Shown: positions 37,875-49,117 of the stretch, in pieces
Numbering within the stretch: position 1 is the stretch's first letter
How the letters are laid out: the number at the start of each line of letters is the position of its first letter
Source: Adiantum capillus-veneris
Lineage: Eukaryota > Streptophyta > Polypodiopsida > Polypodiales > Pteridaceae
Assembly: GCA_014529385.2 (NCBI GenBank)
Contig: CM043948.1
Location: 76,301,291-76,365,290 of the forward strand
Direction: 5' to 3'
DNA length: 64,000 bases
The notes under the pieces: model-generated
Seen by the model: only the letters and a program-made list of their open reading frames with translations
Database searches by the model: none
Told to the model about the DNA's origin: nothing
Position numbers and translations under genes: made by a program

Positions 37875-38326
37875 CCGGCGGACGTAATTGTATATAGTAA
37901 TAGTGTGCTAACCCTGGTCTTTTAGCTAGGCAAATCCTTGGGGAGTGTATCCAAGTGCCGGGTATTGTCATCTCCTTGTGATTTGACCTAAGGTTACAGA
38001 GTCACAGGTCCTTTTTTGGGCCGGATGTGATTCTGAATTTGGTAACCACTTCTAAAAAATTTTAATTCGTTTATCGACATAAAGGTACAAAACCAAAACA
38101 ACTCAAAACTTGGGGAATCATGCTCATTGCGAAGAAGCCGTTGGTCCAAATGAGGGCTGTAATTGGTTTTGGAAGATGAGCATATGTAAATGTCTAGTCG
38201 ATAGTCGAGGGTCGGATGTCCTCTACTAGTGTACCGAACATATAAAGATCCTTGAAGTCTTATATTTGAGTTGATTTACAATATAAGAGTTATAATCCTT
38301 GATTGGGTTAAAATAGCTTTTATATA

Positions 38327-40524
38327 TTGAATTGGTTGCATGGGTGGGCTACAAGTGGTACAAAGAAGACAAAGAATAAAAAAGCTCCTGGCAAAGTGTG
38401 GGATTATGCTCACAACATATGCGGCCGATATATGGAGTGGCAATGTAAATTTTGTCACACAACAAAATCTGGCGGTGCACCACGTATCAGGGATCATTTT
38501 CTGGGTAGCGCTAAAAACAATTGTAGAAAATGTGAACATTCTAAGGACTTGCAGTTGCAAAGCGTTTGAGAGAAGAGCTCGCCAAAAAGGGTGGCAAGAA
38601 ACGACAGATATATAGCTCTGTGCCTTTGAATCAAGAGTTCTCAGAGCCAAATATTAACTCCGCAGATCTTGTAGTGATGCCAACTAACCTTTGAGAGCAA
38701 CCTGTGCAATGAGAGGAAATTCCAGACAGTATTCCTTTTAAAAGTCACAATGAAGGTTGACTTTGTCAAATGCGTCAAAAATCATTACATCAAAGCTTTT
38801 GAGTGAAGTCTCTAGAAGAAGCACAAACAGCACTCGCCAAAGCAATATTCTTTACTGGAAGTGCTTTGGTCATAGTAGACAGCAATCATTGGAAGGCTGC
38901 TTGGAAAAAAATCGGTGAGTTTGGTCCAGGGATTTTCAGCTCCTTCTTATCACAAGATAAGAAATGTTTTCTTGGACAAATGTTACATCGAAGTCAAAGA
39001 GCATGTTGGCAAAATAATACTTGGGAATATTTCACTTTCAGGGTGTACCATTGTGAGTGATGGCTGGTCAAATGTTCAGAGAAGACCTTTGATCGATGTA
39101 ATGCTGGTTTGTCCAAGGGGAGAAATGATTATACAGGCGATTGATAGTTCTGGTGCAATTAAAAGTGGAAAATACATTTATGAGGTCTTGATTGATGTAA
39201 TTAAAGAAATTGGTGCTGAACATGTCGTTCAGGTTGTGATGGACAACACAAAGAATTTTAAAAATGCCAGTAAATTAATAAAGAAGTGCTTTCCACACAT
39301 TTTTGCCAATGGTTGTAATACGCACAGCTTGAACTTGGTACTAGCGAAGAAACCACATGGTTCACCAAAATAATTGATACAGCATGTCAAGTTGTGAAAT
39401 TTATCTTGAAACGATAGAGAGTGCTCAATTTGTATAGGATGCACATGTCAGTGATGCTGAAACTTCCTTCTGAAACTCGGTTCTGCATACACTTTTATAC
39501 CTTGGAATCACTTCTCCGTAATAAATGTGTTGTGATTGACACATTCACTTGCGAGTCCTTTGATGAATGGCAGCTTGAGCAGAAAGAAATAGTGAAGGAT
39601 AAAATTACATGTCTATGTGGCAATGTAAACAAAGTTGCTTGGTGGAGGAGTGTAATGGATGCATACCATGTAATGATGCCTGTTATGTTCGCGATCCGCA
39701 ATCTTGATCAAAGGGCGCCAAACTTGGGCAAAGTGTGGATGACATGGTGGTCAATCCAATAGAGTCTTGAAAATCCTGAAGAGCTGAAAGAATCTGTAGT
39801 AGATAAGGAGTGGCGATTACCATTCTCTGGGAAACAACGGAAATTTTTGGCTAAGTATTTTCATGCAAGGTGGAAGAGCGCTCATAGTCCACTCCATAGC
39901 GTGGCTTACATGCTCGATCCAGAGTATTGGAATTTAGATCTGATGTCCAATATAGAGGTGGTAGGCGATTTCTATCACGTGGTCGACACGTTCTACTCCA
40001 ACGTTCAGGACCGAATTGAGTGCATCAAAGAAATGAGTGCATTTAGATTAAAAGAAGGTCCTTTTGCGATTGATTTTGTACAGGTAATGGCAAAAGAGCA
40101 ACCTGCATGGAAGTGGTGGATGATGAATGGTGGAGAGCATTACTCTATCTTACGTCCTCTTGCAATGAAAGTACTCGCACAATGTGCAGCAAATTCAAGT
40201 TTTGAGAGAAACTAGAATATGTACAAGTATGTTCACAGCACTATTCGCAAAAGACTATTAGCAGACAGAGCAGAGAAATTAGTGTATATGTATTGCAACG
40301 AAAAGATACTGAATCACATCGAAAGTGTTGGCTACGAGGAGGAAATGCCAACCTGGCTGTATGATTGTCAAAACGAAAATGAAGAAGATTTCAATGTTGG
40401 TGTATCTCAATGCACTGTAGACGAAATAGAAGAGAATTCGATAATAGATGTGGAGGTTGAATTACAAGGAGAACCACAACACTCAGAATTAGAACTAGAT
40501 AACAACTCAACTGATTCAATATAG
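38327..40524 (+). pseudogene. hAT transposase (BED zinc finger, DUF659, C-terminal dimerisation domain), decayed
   Basis: The domains are in the usual order. BED finger: WQCKFCHTTKSGGAPRIRDHF (about 38430-38500). DUF659/transposase core: SAPSYHKIRN and then GCTIVSDGWSN (38930-39075), followed by VVMDNTKNFKNA and FANGCNTHSLNLVL (to 39345). RNase H-like C-terminal part: 39421-40215. Dimerisation region: WWMMNGGEHYSILRPLAMKVL, SSFERN, then NMYKYVHSTIRKRL (to 40524). Frameshifts lie near 38555, 38930 and 39345. In-frame stops are TGA at 38692, 38710, 38758 and 38800, and TAG at 39415, 39760 and 40213. The last falls where hAT proteins have the Trp of the ERNW motif. The coding order and full length show that it was once an autonomous transposase gene. 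Confidence 0.92.
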
Positions 40525-40636
40525 CTTGAAAGTAGAATGAGAAAATGTCAAAAACCATTGTAAAAGACATTATATTCAAATGTGTTTTGAGTAATTACAA
40601 TGCTTCATATTCTAGATAGTACATAGTTTGTTGATC

Positions 40637-41675
40637 TCAATTGTGTTGCCCTGAAGCAGCATCTTGCTCATCAAACAGATTTCTAATTGTGCTAGGGGTA
40701 TCTGGGCGTGCTTGCTTGAATTTATATTCGTTTGCCATGCCAAACATAATATACATTCCTTGTGGAATATCTCGTGAACACATTGCGCATCGACTATTGT
40801 TTTGCATCAAACGAATAAGACAAACTAAATGATAATAGTGACCACATGTCAATGTATAGTGCCCACTCCATCCATCAAAATTCTTGTAGCAAACTGGACA
40901 TTGGGAAGATGAGGATGCATCTGAAGTAGACGAGGGGACCAACTCCGGATGCAAGACAAGGTGGTTGATGTGTGTCCCTTGTACAGGTGTTGGATTCACT
41001 CGCTGTGTTAGGGTTTGAACGTTTAAGCGGTGAATGCTTTTCTCCATCCGGACTTGTGAGGGTTGCGGTGTCTGGGTGGCTATAGACAAACGTGTTATTT
41101 TTGCATCTTTCTCTGCCAACTGTGTCGTGTTAATATCCTTCTCTTTCTTTAACTGTAGGTCACTGTAGGTCGGCGCCTTCCACTATCAATGCCAGCTCAT
41201 CTTGGATGAAAGTGACACAACTCTCCCTTAAATCATGAGTGGCAACAGCTGTCTCCTTTGACGAGAAGTCTACTGGTTGCTGTTGCACAAAGTGAACATA
41301 TAACATTTTGGCAAAATATAGTGCACAATCTGCATTGTGCAGGGGATGGCCATAAACCTCCAAATAAATCCTCTCAGCGTTATCTTTGATACCATCATGC
41401 GTGCACTTCGAAACCCTCCACCTTCCTTTCTTGATCTCTGCATCCTCACATGGCCATATTGTCTTGATCATGTCCTTTGTCACTTCTTTATTAATCTCTT
41501 TCCACTGCATATGGTTTAGATTTTCCCACTTTGAGAGTCGGCGAGTAGTACGCGTCGCTTGTTGTGCCAACATGCCATGTGCTAGAGACTTCATGCACTG
41601 AAATGCATTAACAGCCGCTTGTTGTTGATCATCAGGCAGTGATTGGGTGCCAATATCTTGTTCTTGGTCGACCAT
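40637..41675 (-). pseudogene. RING-H2 protein with conserved N-terminal domain, broken by a 10-bp duplication
   Basis: Convergent to the transposase. The N-terminal half (41675-41160, 171 codons, true ATG) is an unidentified helical domain (AFQCMKSLAHGMLAQQA... NADCALYFAKMLYVHF). The C-terminal half (41119-40637) starts as a coiled coil and carries a RING-H2: C74, C77, C92, H94, H97, C100, C111, C114 (CPVC...CGHYYHLVC...CAMC). The two halves are one protein. ACTGTAGGTC is tandemly repeated at 41152-41161 and 41162-41171, and dropping one copy keeps the frame open from ADLQ into LKKEKDI. RING-H2 domains are usually E3 ubiquitin ligases. The likely ancestor had about 345 residues. No ubiquitin-pathway neighbour is present apart from the kinase. 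Confidence 0.82.
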
Positions 41676-41952
41676 TTTCTCTTAGAGCTGCAGTCAACAG
41701 AGTGGCAAATATTCAATATCATTGGAAAATATATATTCTCACTCATTAGGATACTGCGTGGAATCCACTAAAAACCACCACTTCAAATGCGACTAATTGA
41801 ACCACAAGGCAAATTTGAAATATTGACAGTTAAATGACAAATTTGAAATGATTAAAGATAATTGACTCAATTAGGTGAACCACTTCAAACCAGATAATAC
41901 ACTTCAATAAAAATTTGAATACACTTGACAAGACATGATATCATAAAAATGT

Positions 41953-43443
41953 TTAAATCGGATAAAATGATGGTGCAAGTTCAACAAGTGGACGTTGCAC
42001 AGGATTAGGGTCTGTCTTTAAATGTTCTTTGAAAAACATCAACACGTCAGAAGCATTCCTTCTTTGGTCCCGCTCTTTTAACTTCATCCAACAATCTACT
42101 TTAATTCGAATAGCCCTCATAACATCTTTGTCCGGGTGGTGAAAAACATCGTCTGGAAAATCAAAAATCTACTTGCATGTCGAACAGGTAGCCCAATGCA
42201 TAAATGTCGCTGGCTTTTGAGTATGCATCTGCGCACCGTGGATCGTATAGTTTGGGAGCAATCCACGGTCGCTTAGCCATCTCGGCGTTCCCTGATGTCT
42301 GTGCATTCAAAACTGCTTCGTCCGACTGTGCGGTTCGAGACAAATAATTATTTGCTACGCCCTTAGCAGGTGTTCTCAGCATCATACCCCAATCAATGAT
42401 ATCGACATGGGGTTTATTAGCGCGAGTAAAGTCCAACATTACGTTGAACGGGTGCAGGTCACTGTGCACTATACTGGCTTGGTGGGCAGCCGCAACGCCG
42501 TCGATTAAGGCATGACAAATTGCCAGTATTTGCTCGACCACTGCTTTGATCCGCACCATGTCTATTTTGCTTACAGGGTTGTTTGCTACAAGCAATGACC
42601 TCTAGCCGTGTTGTAGCCTGTGCATGTGTCGTTTGAACAATCCATGAGCGAACGGTAAGCCGCACATCATGTCGCCCACGGTACCCCCATTGTAGTATGG
42701 GAATATCGTGATCCAAGGAGACTCTGTAGTAAACCCAATGCACCTTACAATCGAGGGGTGAAGCGTTTGCATTCCCTAATCTATTTGAAAGCTGTCAAAT
42801 TTTGGCTCACTCCCTCCCTTGTAACATTTTCCCACATATGTAATGTGGTCTGGAAAAAATGAGATGCCTTTGATAGTGTACAGTGTGCACACACCGAAGG
42901 AGCCATCTCCAATCCTCATACCTTCTACCAAGGCTTCGTAAGGGATGCCGACAAGATGAGCGCACTTTGCATTCAAAGCAGTGCGCATGATTGTGCCGGT
43001 GCCGCTGGCATCGGATCGACCTCCCAAAGCTACTTGTGCATCTTGTGCCATGTTCAATCTCTTGGGTAAAGCTGCTTGGTCCTGCGCTTTCACAGGCTTC
43101 ATCTTTATCTTTTGTTCTTCCCACAATTTATCCCAGAGCTCTAACTTTGACATGTCGTAAGGAGGTGGGATAATATCTTCCTTTAAGTCTCTGCAACATA
43201 CTTTCATATTGCCCAACAACGGTGGTGGTCAAATTCTCGTATCCCAGCTGGACTCAACAACTCGTATTGGCCTTCAAGTTGCAACCTGCACTCTGTGTTC
43301 TCCCATATAGCGCTAGTGATGTCTTTGATATAGACATCGCTTTCACTAATCTGTTGTATGCGGTCAGCTGCACATGATGAGATTGCCAAAATACATTCTT
43401 TACGAATGGCACGCGTAATACATTTCTTTTGATCTGGCGTCAT
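41953..43443 (-). pseudogene. Protein kinase carried by the hAT element, decayed
   Basis: From ATG 43443: a helical N-terminal region (about 43443-43000, two frame changes near 43215-43180), then the kinase domain. The glycine loop is GDGSFGV and the ATP-lysine is in YVGKCYKG. HPSIVRCIGF leads to the hinge region TIFPYYNGGTV. The catalytic loop is VHSDLHPFNVML (Asp and Asn kept), DFG is present as DWG (IIDWGMM), then IAPKLYDP and ASDIYALGYL, and the C-lobe end VDCWMKLKERDQRRNASDVL. It closes at TAA 41953-41955. Lesions are TAG at 42776-42778 and 42602-42604 in the same frame, and a one-base shift in the A5 run at 42163-42167. All catalytic residues except the F of DFG are present, so the ancestor was probably an active kinase. 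The family cannot be named. Confidence 0.85.
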
Positions 43444-43859
43444 ATTTGCACTAGACAATACAAAAATAGCATATCAAACACAAATTCATGGTTGCGAATG
43501 ACTACCACTCTCACACTATCTCAGGTAAACTCTTAACCACCACTTGAAGACTTTAACAAATGTTATGGAAATATTGATAAAAATTGAATATAATCTTCAC
43601 CTAAAATTGCAATCTGTTACACGTGTAAAAAGCAATTCAAACAAATGGTTTATAAGAACTTAATTCAGATCAAACAATACATGTTAACGGTCTTTAACTT
43701 TTCAGGATATATTGAATTTTGTAACTTATTGTTTTCTTCGTGCGCACATACTAATTCAAACAAAGCATACACCAACTTAAAATATTCAAAACATTTAAAA
43801 CATTGGAAGTATACAAATTGGACTAGCAAATTGTGTTCACATACTTTTTTACATAGCAT

Positions 43860-44270
43860 TTATGTAAATGTAGCAATCAAAAAGCGATGATAATTGATGC
43901 TCTTTAAAAAGATATAAAAGAATATTTAACATGAAAATTGTATGTATTTAGATTTTTGTAGAGAATTTATGTAAATAAAGCATTAAAACCAGCGATAATG
44001 CTTGAGAGTCCTTTAAAAAGATTAAAAATGAATATTAAACATGCAATTGTGTGCAAATAGTTTTTACATGTAATTTATATAAATGGAACATTTAAAATAG
44101 TGATGATTGATAAATAAAGTATTCTATATAAATGACACACTAAAAATAGCTATGATTGATGACTAAAGTATTCTATATAAATGGAACCTTTAAAATAGTA
44201 ATGATTGATGAATAAAGTATTGTATATAAATAGAACATTTAAAATAGCGATGATTGATGAATAAAGTATT
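43860..44270. repeat. AT-rich tandem repeats inside the hAT element
   Basis: At 44073-44270 there are four 49-bp units (ATTCTATATAAATGGAACAT, then TTAAAATAG, then GATGATTGATGAATAAAGT). Just before, at 43860-44070, are two related longer units of about 110 bp. Between the kinase gene start and 43860 the DNA is AT-rich with no gene. Confidence 0.75.
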
Positions 44271-44339
44271 CTTTTGAATATGATTAGCTAGTATATAATT
44301 TAGAATGGACAGTTAAAACCAACAAAATCAAACAATTCA

Positions 44340-44780
44340 TACATTTTGTATATGAAATACTCTTCACAGCCGCGTTACCGACCAAGTATTTCATATACTT
44401 AATACTTAAAAAATTAACTGCACATGCACATACAAATTATATGACGTTCGTACGGTCAGGTTAATGACCTGAACGCCACATTTATGCAAAAACATATGCT
44501 TCTAACAAACGACACTCTATTAGCCGTGTTACCGACCGAATGCCGCCTGAATCTAAGGAAAAACAATGGCCTACATACGAACATCTCTTAGCCGCATTAC
44601 CGACCGATGCCCATATGTTTTTTGGGAAAGGGGAAGGGAAGTTGACTTACCATAAAGATACTAGATTCGGTGCGTTATCGACGTAGTACCCAGACAGTAA
44701 GCCAATACTTACCACAAGGACACCATCTTCCTCGCATCACCGAGGTGATGCCCTCGTGATAAGCACTGTTCCGGAGAACA
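44340..44780. repeat. Dispersed subterminal motif GCGTTACCGACC in the hAT element
   Basis: Variants of AGCCGCGTTACCGACC occur near 44369, 44522 (GTGTTACCGACCG), 44582 (GCATTACCGACCG), 44670 (GCGTTATCGACG) and 44735 (GCATCACCGAGG), about 50-90 bp apart. Repeated short motifs near hAT ends are typical transposase-binding sites. That role is inferred here. Confidence 0.55.
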
Positions 44781-45004
44781 GCTTACACACACACACCCAT
44801 TGTGTGGTAAGGTACCTTATTACTACCGCCCACTACGACAAAAGGCACGCTACCACACAACGTATACACACATACACAACACATACCCAGATCGTGTGGT
44901 CAGGTACTCTGCTGCTGCCGTGCACTGCGACACAGAGCACACTCCCACACGATTCCCTCTCTCCCTCTCTCCTCTCTCCTCTCGACGTACCTCCAAAGGT
45001 GGTG

Positions 45005-45008
<4 letters not shown>

Positions 45009-45058
<50 letters not shown>
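45009..45058. repeat. (CT)n microsatellite inside the hAT element
   Basis: A perfect run. The serine/leucine frames across it (44756-45232) are artefacts. Confidence 0.95.
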
Positions 45059-45061
<3 letters not shown>

Positions 45062-45114
45062 GGCAAAAGCGGTAATACACCTAGTAGGCCCGATCGGGCC
45101 CGCGTATATATAAC

Positions 45115-45230
45115 GCAAACCTAGCCCGTCGGGCTTTTCTGCTTCCCCGGTGGGCCCGCGAGGAAAATAATAAAACCCGGGGGGCCCGCCGAGGAAACAA
45201 AAAAGCCCGACGGGAGTTTTGTGGGTTTGC
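45115..45230. repeat. GC-rich subterminal hairpin, right end of the hAT element
   Basis: GCAAACC, GCCCGTCGGGCTTTT and CCGGTGGGCCCGCGAGG pair imperfectly with CCCGCCGAGGAAAC, AAAAGCCCGACGGGAG and GGGTTTGC. It shares the GGCGGGCCCGC core with the left-end hairpin. Confidence 0.75.
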
Positions 45231-45330
45231 AAGTCACCCTAAACCGGTTTTTGTGTGATCATGTAAATGTGTCAATAAGACCTTGTGATCACACAAAATT
45301 TGACGTAATTACGTAAATATTAAATCCCTG

Positions 45331-45338
45331 ATCCCGAT
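45331..45338. repeat. hAT target-site duplication, right copy
   Basis: ATCCCGAT, identical to 37639-37646. Confidence 0.9.
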
Positions 45339-45994
45339 TCATGAGCTATTGGTAGTCATTTCTTTGGTATTGCTAAAGATGATACCAATAGCTATTACTT
45401 CATGAACTTAACTGTTAAATTGAGGATTTGATTTTTACTATGTAGCTCATTTGGATAGAGAAAGTGTAAACATAAATTATAGATACATGCATTGTTAACA
45501 TAGAAGATATGTACCACTCGAGTCTATGTAAACCGCTAATCAAGAAACCTTTGGTTAGATACTATAACAATAGGGGTCACATGTGGTTTCAAATACCAAA
45601 GAAATGGCTTAATCAAAACATTCCCAAGAACACGAGGTGGACACAAGGAAGTAAAAATTGGCTCCTTGTTTGGTCGATTTCTAATGCTGAATGTTTAGTG
45701 CATATGATTTTTTACGGCTTTGACCTGGGGAGTTCACTAAAGTATATGTAACATAGCACATGTGTTCAAGACAAGGGATTTTATATTCTTGTAAAGTTAT
45801 AGAAACATGTGTAGGTAAGGCCTATAAGGGGTACTTTTAATCCATTTTGGTGAACGCACATGATATAGGAAAAGTTTACATAGTGAATGTTCCAGACCTT
45901 TGAACATAGAGAAAAGGGGGGGGGAGGGGTGTTGCTTTGATTACAACAAAGACTAGACCTCTATCTCATGGACATGCATTAAAAAGAGTCTCTA

Positions 45995-46136
45995 TTTGTC
46001 ATTATAAGCCCCAGGGACCATCAAAAAGAGGGGCCACAAGGGCGCGCAGAATGGCCATCCAGGGTCCCTGGATGGCCATTCTGCGCGCCCTTGTGGCCCC
46101 TCTTCTTTAGGGTCCCTGGGGCCTTATAATGACAAA
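45995..46136. repeat. 142-bp near-perfect hairpin
   Basis: Arms of about 70 bp meet at the single T at 46065 (CCATCCAGGG T CCCTGGATGG). Outer ends are TTTGTCATTATAAG and CTTATAATGACAAA. Only a few mismatches interrupt the arms (for example CATCAAAAAGAGG opposite CCTCTTCTTTAGGG). Confidence 0.88.
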
Positions 46137-46444
46137 CACACACCAAGAACAAGGGCATTGGACACAAAGAAGCAAAAAATGGTTGATGAGCATGATACAA
46201 GGTTTAGGTATTTGCCATTGGGGGGGGGGGGGGGGGTTGCTATGAATATATCAAACTGCACACTTCTATCTCATGGACATGCATAAAAAAAGATTGTATT
46301 TTCCATTTTAAGGCCCAAGGGATCCTCAACAAGAGGGGCCACAAGGGCATGAGAATGGTCATCCAAGCCATAGCAAAATGGGGGAGGGGGGGGGGGGGGG
46401 GGCGGAAGCTCTTGCTCTCTATACATCCAACGTAACGTCTTTTT

Positions 46445-46649
46445 ATCATCCTCATACAAGATATTTTTGCAATTTTTTTCCATGTAAAAGCCCCCAGGGC
46501 CCTCAGCAAGACTGGTCACAAGGGTGCACAAAATGCCCATCCGGTACTTTTGGATGGGATTTTTGCACGCCCTTGTGGCCAGTCTTGCTGAGGGACCTGG
46601 GGGCCTTTACAGTGGAAAAAATTACAAAATTATTGTGTATACGGATGAT
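46445..46649. repeat. 205-bp imperfect hairpin, same family
   Basis: ATCATCCTCATAC, GCCCCCAGGGCCCTCAGCAAG and GTCACAAGGGTGCA, then the loop near 46545, then TGCACGCCCTTGTGGC, CTTGCTGAGGGACC, TGGGGGCC and GTATACGGATGAT. The core (CACAAGGG...GCA...ATGGCCATCC-like) matches the 45995-46136 hairpin. Confidence 0.8.
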
Positions 46650-46650
46650 A

Positions 46651-48360
46651 CGAGGTTTAGTTTTTTTTAGCGTGTTTTCAACAGCTTCTAGCTTCCAATC
46701 AATTCCTAATCTGTCTAGGCTTGTCACACATGAATTTGTTCATCTCATCGCGCTCTTCGACCATCGTGTGATGCAAAAAAATCATATCTTGCTCGGATTC
46801 TCCAAAGATCAACATGCAAGTTGACAATTTCTTAAAAATTGATGTAAAACAGACATTTCTTACTTTTTCCTTAATCTACGGGATCCAATGAGCATTAAAA
46901 CCATGGAATCTGAAAATACTCAAAGAACCAATGTTTTTTATTGTGTTAAGGACTATATTTCCTACATACAAAACTTTTCCAAAATCTTGTTTTAACACCT
47001 TCAAAAGTGGCTTCCAAGGAGTGCCCTCGGGAAAAATTTGAAACTGAAGGAAAACAATCAGAATGAACTCCTAAACTGTGTACAAACTTTAAAATAACCA
47101 AAATTTTCTTCAAAAAATAGTTATTACTAAAAATTTGAAAATAGGCTTCCCTTGGACTTCCCACTACGATAGAAATCAAAGGGTTCAAGGAGAGGTATGG
47201 TGTCACAAGTGCATGGTAGGAATCTCACCGAGGTTTTTTCCGTCAAGAACTCTTGTACTTTATCATGTCTTCTCATGTACAATCTTACCAAACAAAAACA
47301 AATTTACACTTTAAATGACTACATATCTTATTTAACTTATCAAACAATCTAAAATATGGTAGACATAGAGTGCTCTTACACATCAACAAACAGAAAAGTC
47401 TAAATTTCTTCTCATTAACTTTGATAAGCATACATTCGTGAACAATTTTCAATGGGTAGTGCGGTCATAGTTCTTACATCCATTCCATAACATGGTATGC
47501 TCATGGGGTGACCTATCACATAAACATATCTTTGGTGGGGGTGCCCTCATGTTAGGAAAGGGTGTCTTGCTGATGAAAAGCTGTTGTATTGTCCTACTAG
47601 GGATCTCTCCATGTTAGCATAATGATTTTTGGTGTAGTGGGAGCCACATTGCTTGAGGATAACTTTGCCCCATTGTAAAAGCTTTGTGTTATGCCAATTG
47701 CTTGAGCCACTCTTACAAACAACGCCACTCAACAAGCCTAGTAAGAGGTCACCTTGTATCATGACGCGTTAGAGATATGTTCTTAAAACAAAAACATGTA
47801 TGAATTCAACATTTGCAAGATGTATAATAAAGACACTTGTGAAGTATATGCTGTACAAATTTGCAAGTATTTCCATCCAATAATCTTAAAATATACATAA
47901 TGATGAGATTACCCACCTCTAATAAGCATGGATTTGAAGCACCTTTGTGAAAGATGTAAGAAAGAAGGCTATTTTAGAGAAAAAGTGGTGACACTTGACC
48001 TGTCTAACCTGCACAACCTTTCACTATTTTGTGTACAAAAGCAGCCTTTGTGCTAAGCACTACAAAACAACATTAGGCAAAAATTGGACCCCCTTGGGGC
48101 CATGTAAGGATTCCTAATTTTAAGGGATTAAAGCTAATTTTATAGGAGATGGAGGGAACAAAGACAATAAATAGGGCTACTTTTGTAGCTCTCTCTGTAA
48201 CTTCTCTCTAGATAGGAGAGGGGGGGAAAGTAGGGAATGAGGGTGGTAAAGTAGGAGGAAGGGCGGGGGGGGGGGGGGGGGGGGGGGGGGGTAAAGTAGG
48301 AGAGAGAGGGGGGTAAAAAGAGAGAGAAGAACCATTCTCTCTCTACCTATCACCAAATAA
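46651..48360. other. No gene seen; G-run at 48266-48292
   Basis: AT-rich DNA. Open frames at 46946-47206 and 47547-47762 (minus) have no recognised motif. A ~27-bp G run sits at 48266-48292 in a purine-rich patch. Confidence 0.5.
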
Positions 48361-48370
48361 AGAGAGTAAA

Positions 48371-48476
48371 TAGTTATGACAAAATCCACTTTTCAGTTCG
48401 TGCATCAATTCACCCCAAAAAAATGAATTTTTTATAAAATCTTCAAAATGGATCTTTTAAGCTTTCAAAAGGTCTC

Positions 48477-48523
<47 letters not shown>

Positions 48524-48716
48524 CAGTATTTCTTTAGAAGAATCTAGCTTTTATAAGCTCCAAATCTAAAATTCCTTGGGTTCCTCTCTACATTAATTCC
48601 ACAAAGAGAGTAAGTAGTTATGACATCTTCCACTTTTCAGCTCGTGCATCAATTCACCCCAAAAAATGATTTTTTAATAAAATCTTCAAAATGGATCTTT
48701 TAAGCTTTAAAAAGGT

Positions 48717-48815
<99 letters not shown>

Positions 48816-48898
48816 GACAATATTTTTTTAAAAGAATCTAGCATTTATTAGCTCCAAATCTAAAATTCCTTGGGTCCCTCTTTACATTAATTCCAAGA
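48371..48898. repeat. 244-bp tandem duplication containing (AT)n tracts
   Basis: Copies start at TAGTTATGACAAAATCCACT (48371) and TAGTTATGACATCTTCCACT (48615). Both go on through GTGCATCAATTCACCCC and AATGGATCTTTTAAGCTTT, an (AT)n run (about 48483-48522 and 48720-48815), and then CTCCAAATCTAAAATTCCTT. Confidence 0.85.
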
Positions 48899-49117
48899 AT
48901 AAATAGATAATGCCACATCATCAAAACGTCTATCTAATATAGTTTAAAAATTGAAATTTTTAAAATTTAAAAATTTTCCTCCTTTGAGCTCAAAAATTGA
49001 ACCTATATATGTCTACATATGAAAAAATATATTTTTAAGTCATTTTATCCCAAAAATTGTCTGTTTATCCCAAAAAGTATATCTTATCGATTTTTTTTCC
49101 CATCATAACTTTCCACC

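Larger units (their letters stand above)
37647..45330. mobile_element. hAT transposon, 7,684 bp, complete ends, carrying kinase and RING-H2 genes
   Basis: The left end is CAGGGATTTCATTAAC (37647) and the right end is the reverse complement form AAATCCCTG (45330). The 8-bp target duplication is perfect: ATCCCGAT at 37639-37646 and 45331-45338. The terminal similarity extends patchily for about 100 bp (CAGGGATTT, TAATTACG, TGATCA, GGTGACTT). CAGGG termini and 8-bp duplications are diagnostic of hAT. Inside are a hAT transposase on plus, two convergent genes on minus (RING-H2 and kinase), internal tandem repeats and a GC-rich subterminal hairpin at each end. The coding parts are broken, so it would need a transposase in trans to move. 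Confidence 0.93.
45880..46650. repeat. Three tandem copies of a MITE-like module
   Basis: Modules at about 45910, 46220 and 46380 share a G-run, CTATCTCATGGACATGCAT (first two) and a GC-rich arm with GAGGGGCCACAAGGG. Two of them contain a long inverted repeat (listed separately). The G-runs at 45920-45936, 46221-46236 and 46387-46402 are homopolymers. Confidence 0.7.

Noticed and set aside
42162-42190. 20-24-bp GT-AG intron at the kinase frameshift
   Set aside because: Too short for a plant intron. A one-base change in the A5 run explains it better.
48058-48080. CACTACAAAACAACATTAGG resembling a CACTA-element end
   Set aside because: No inverted partner with a matching 3-bp duplication was found to the right of the 49-57-kb block.
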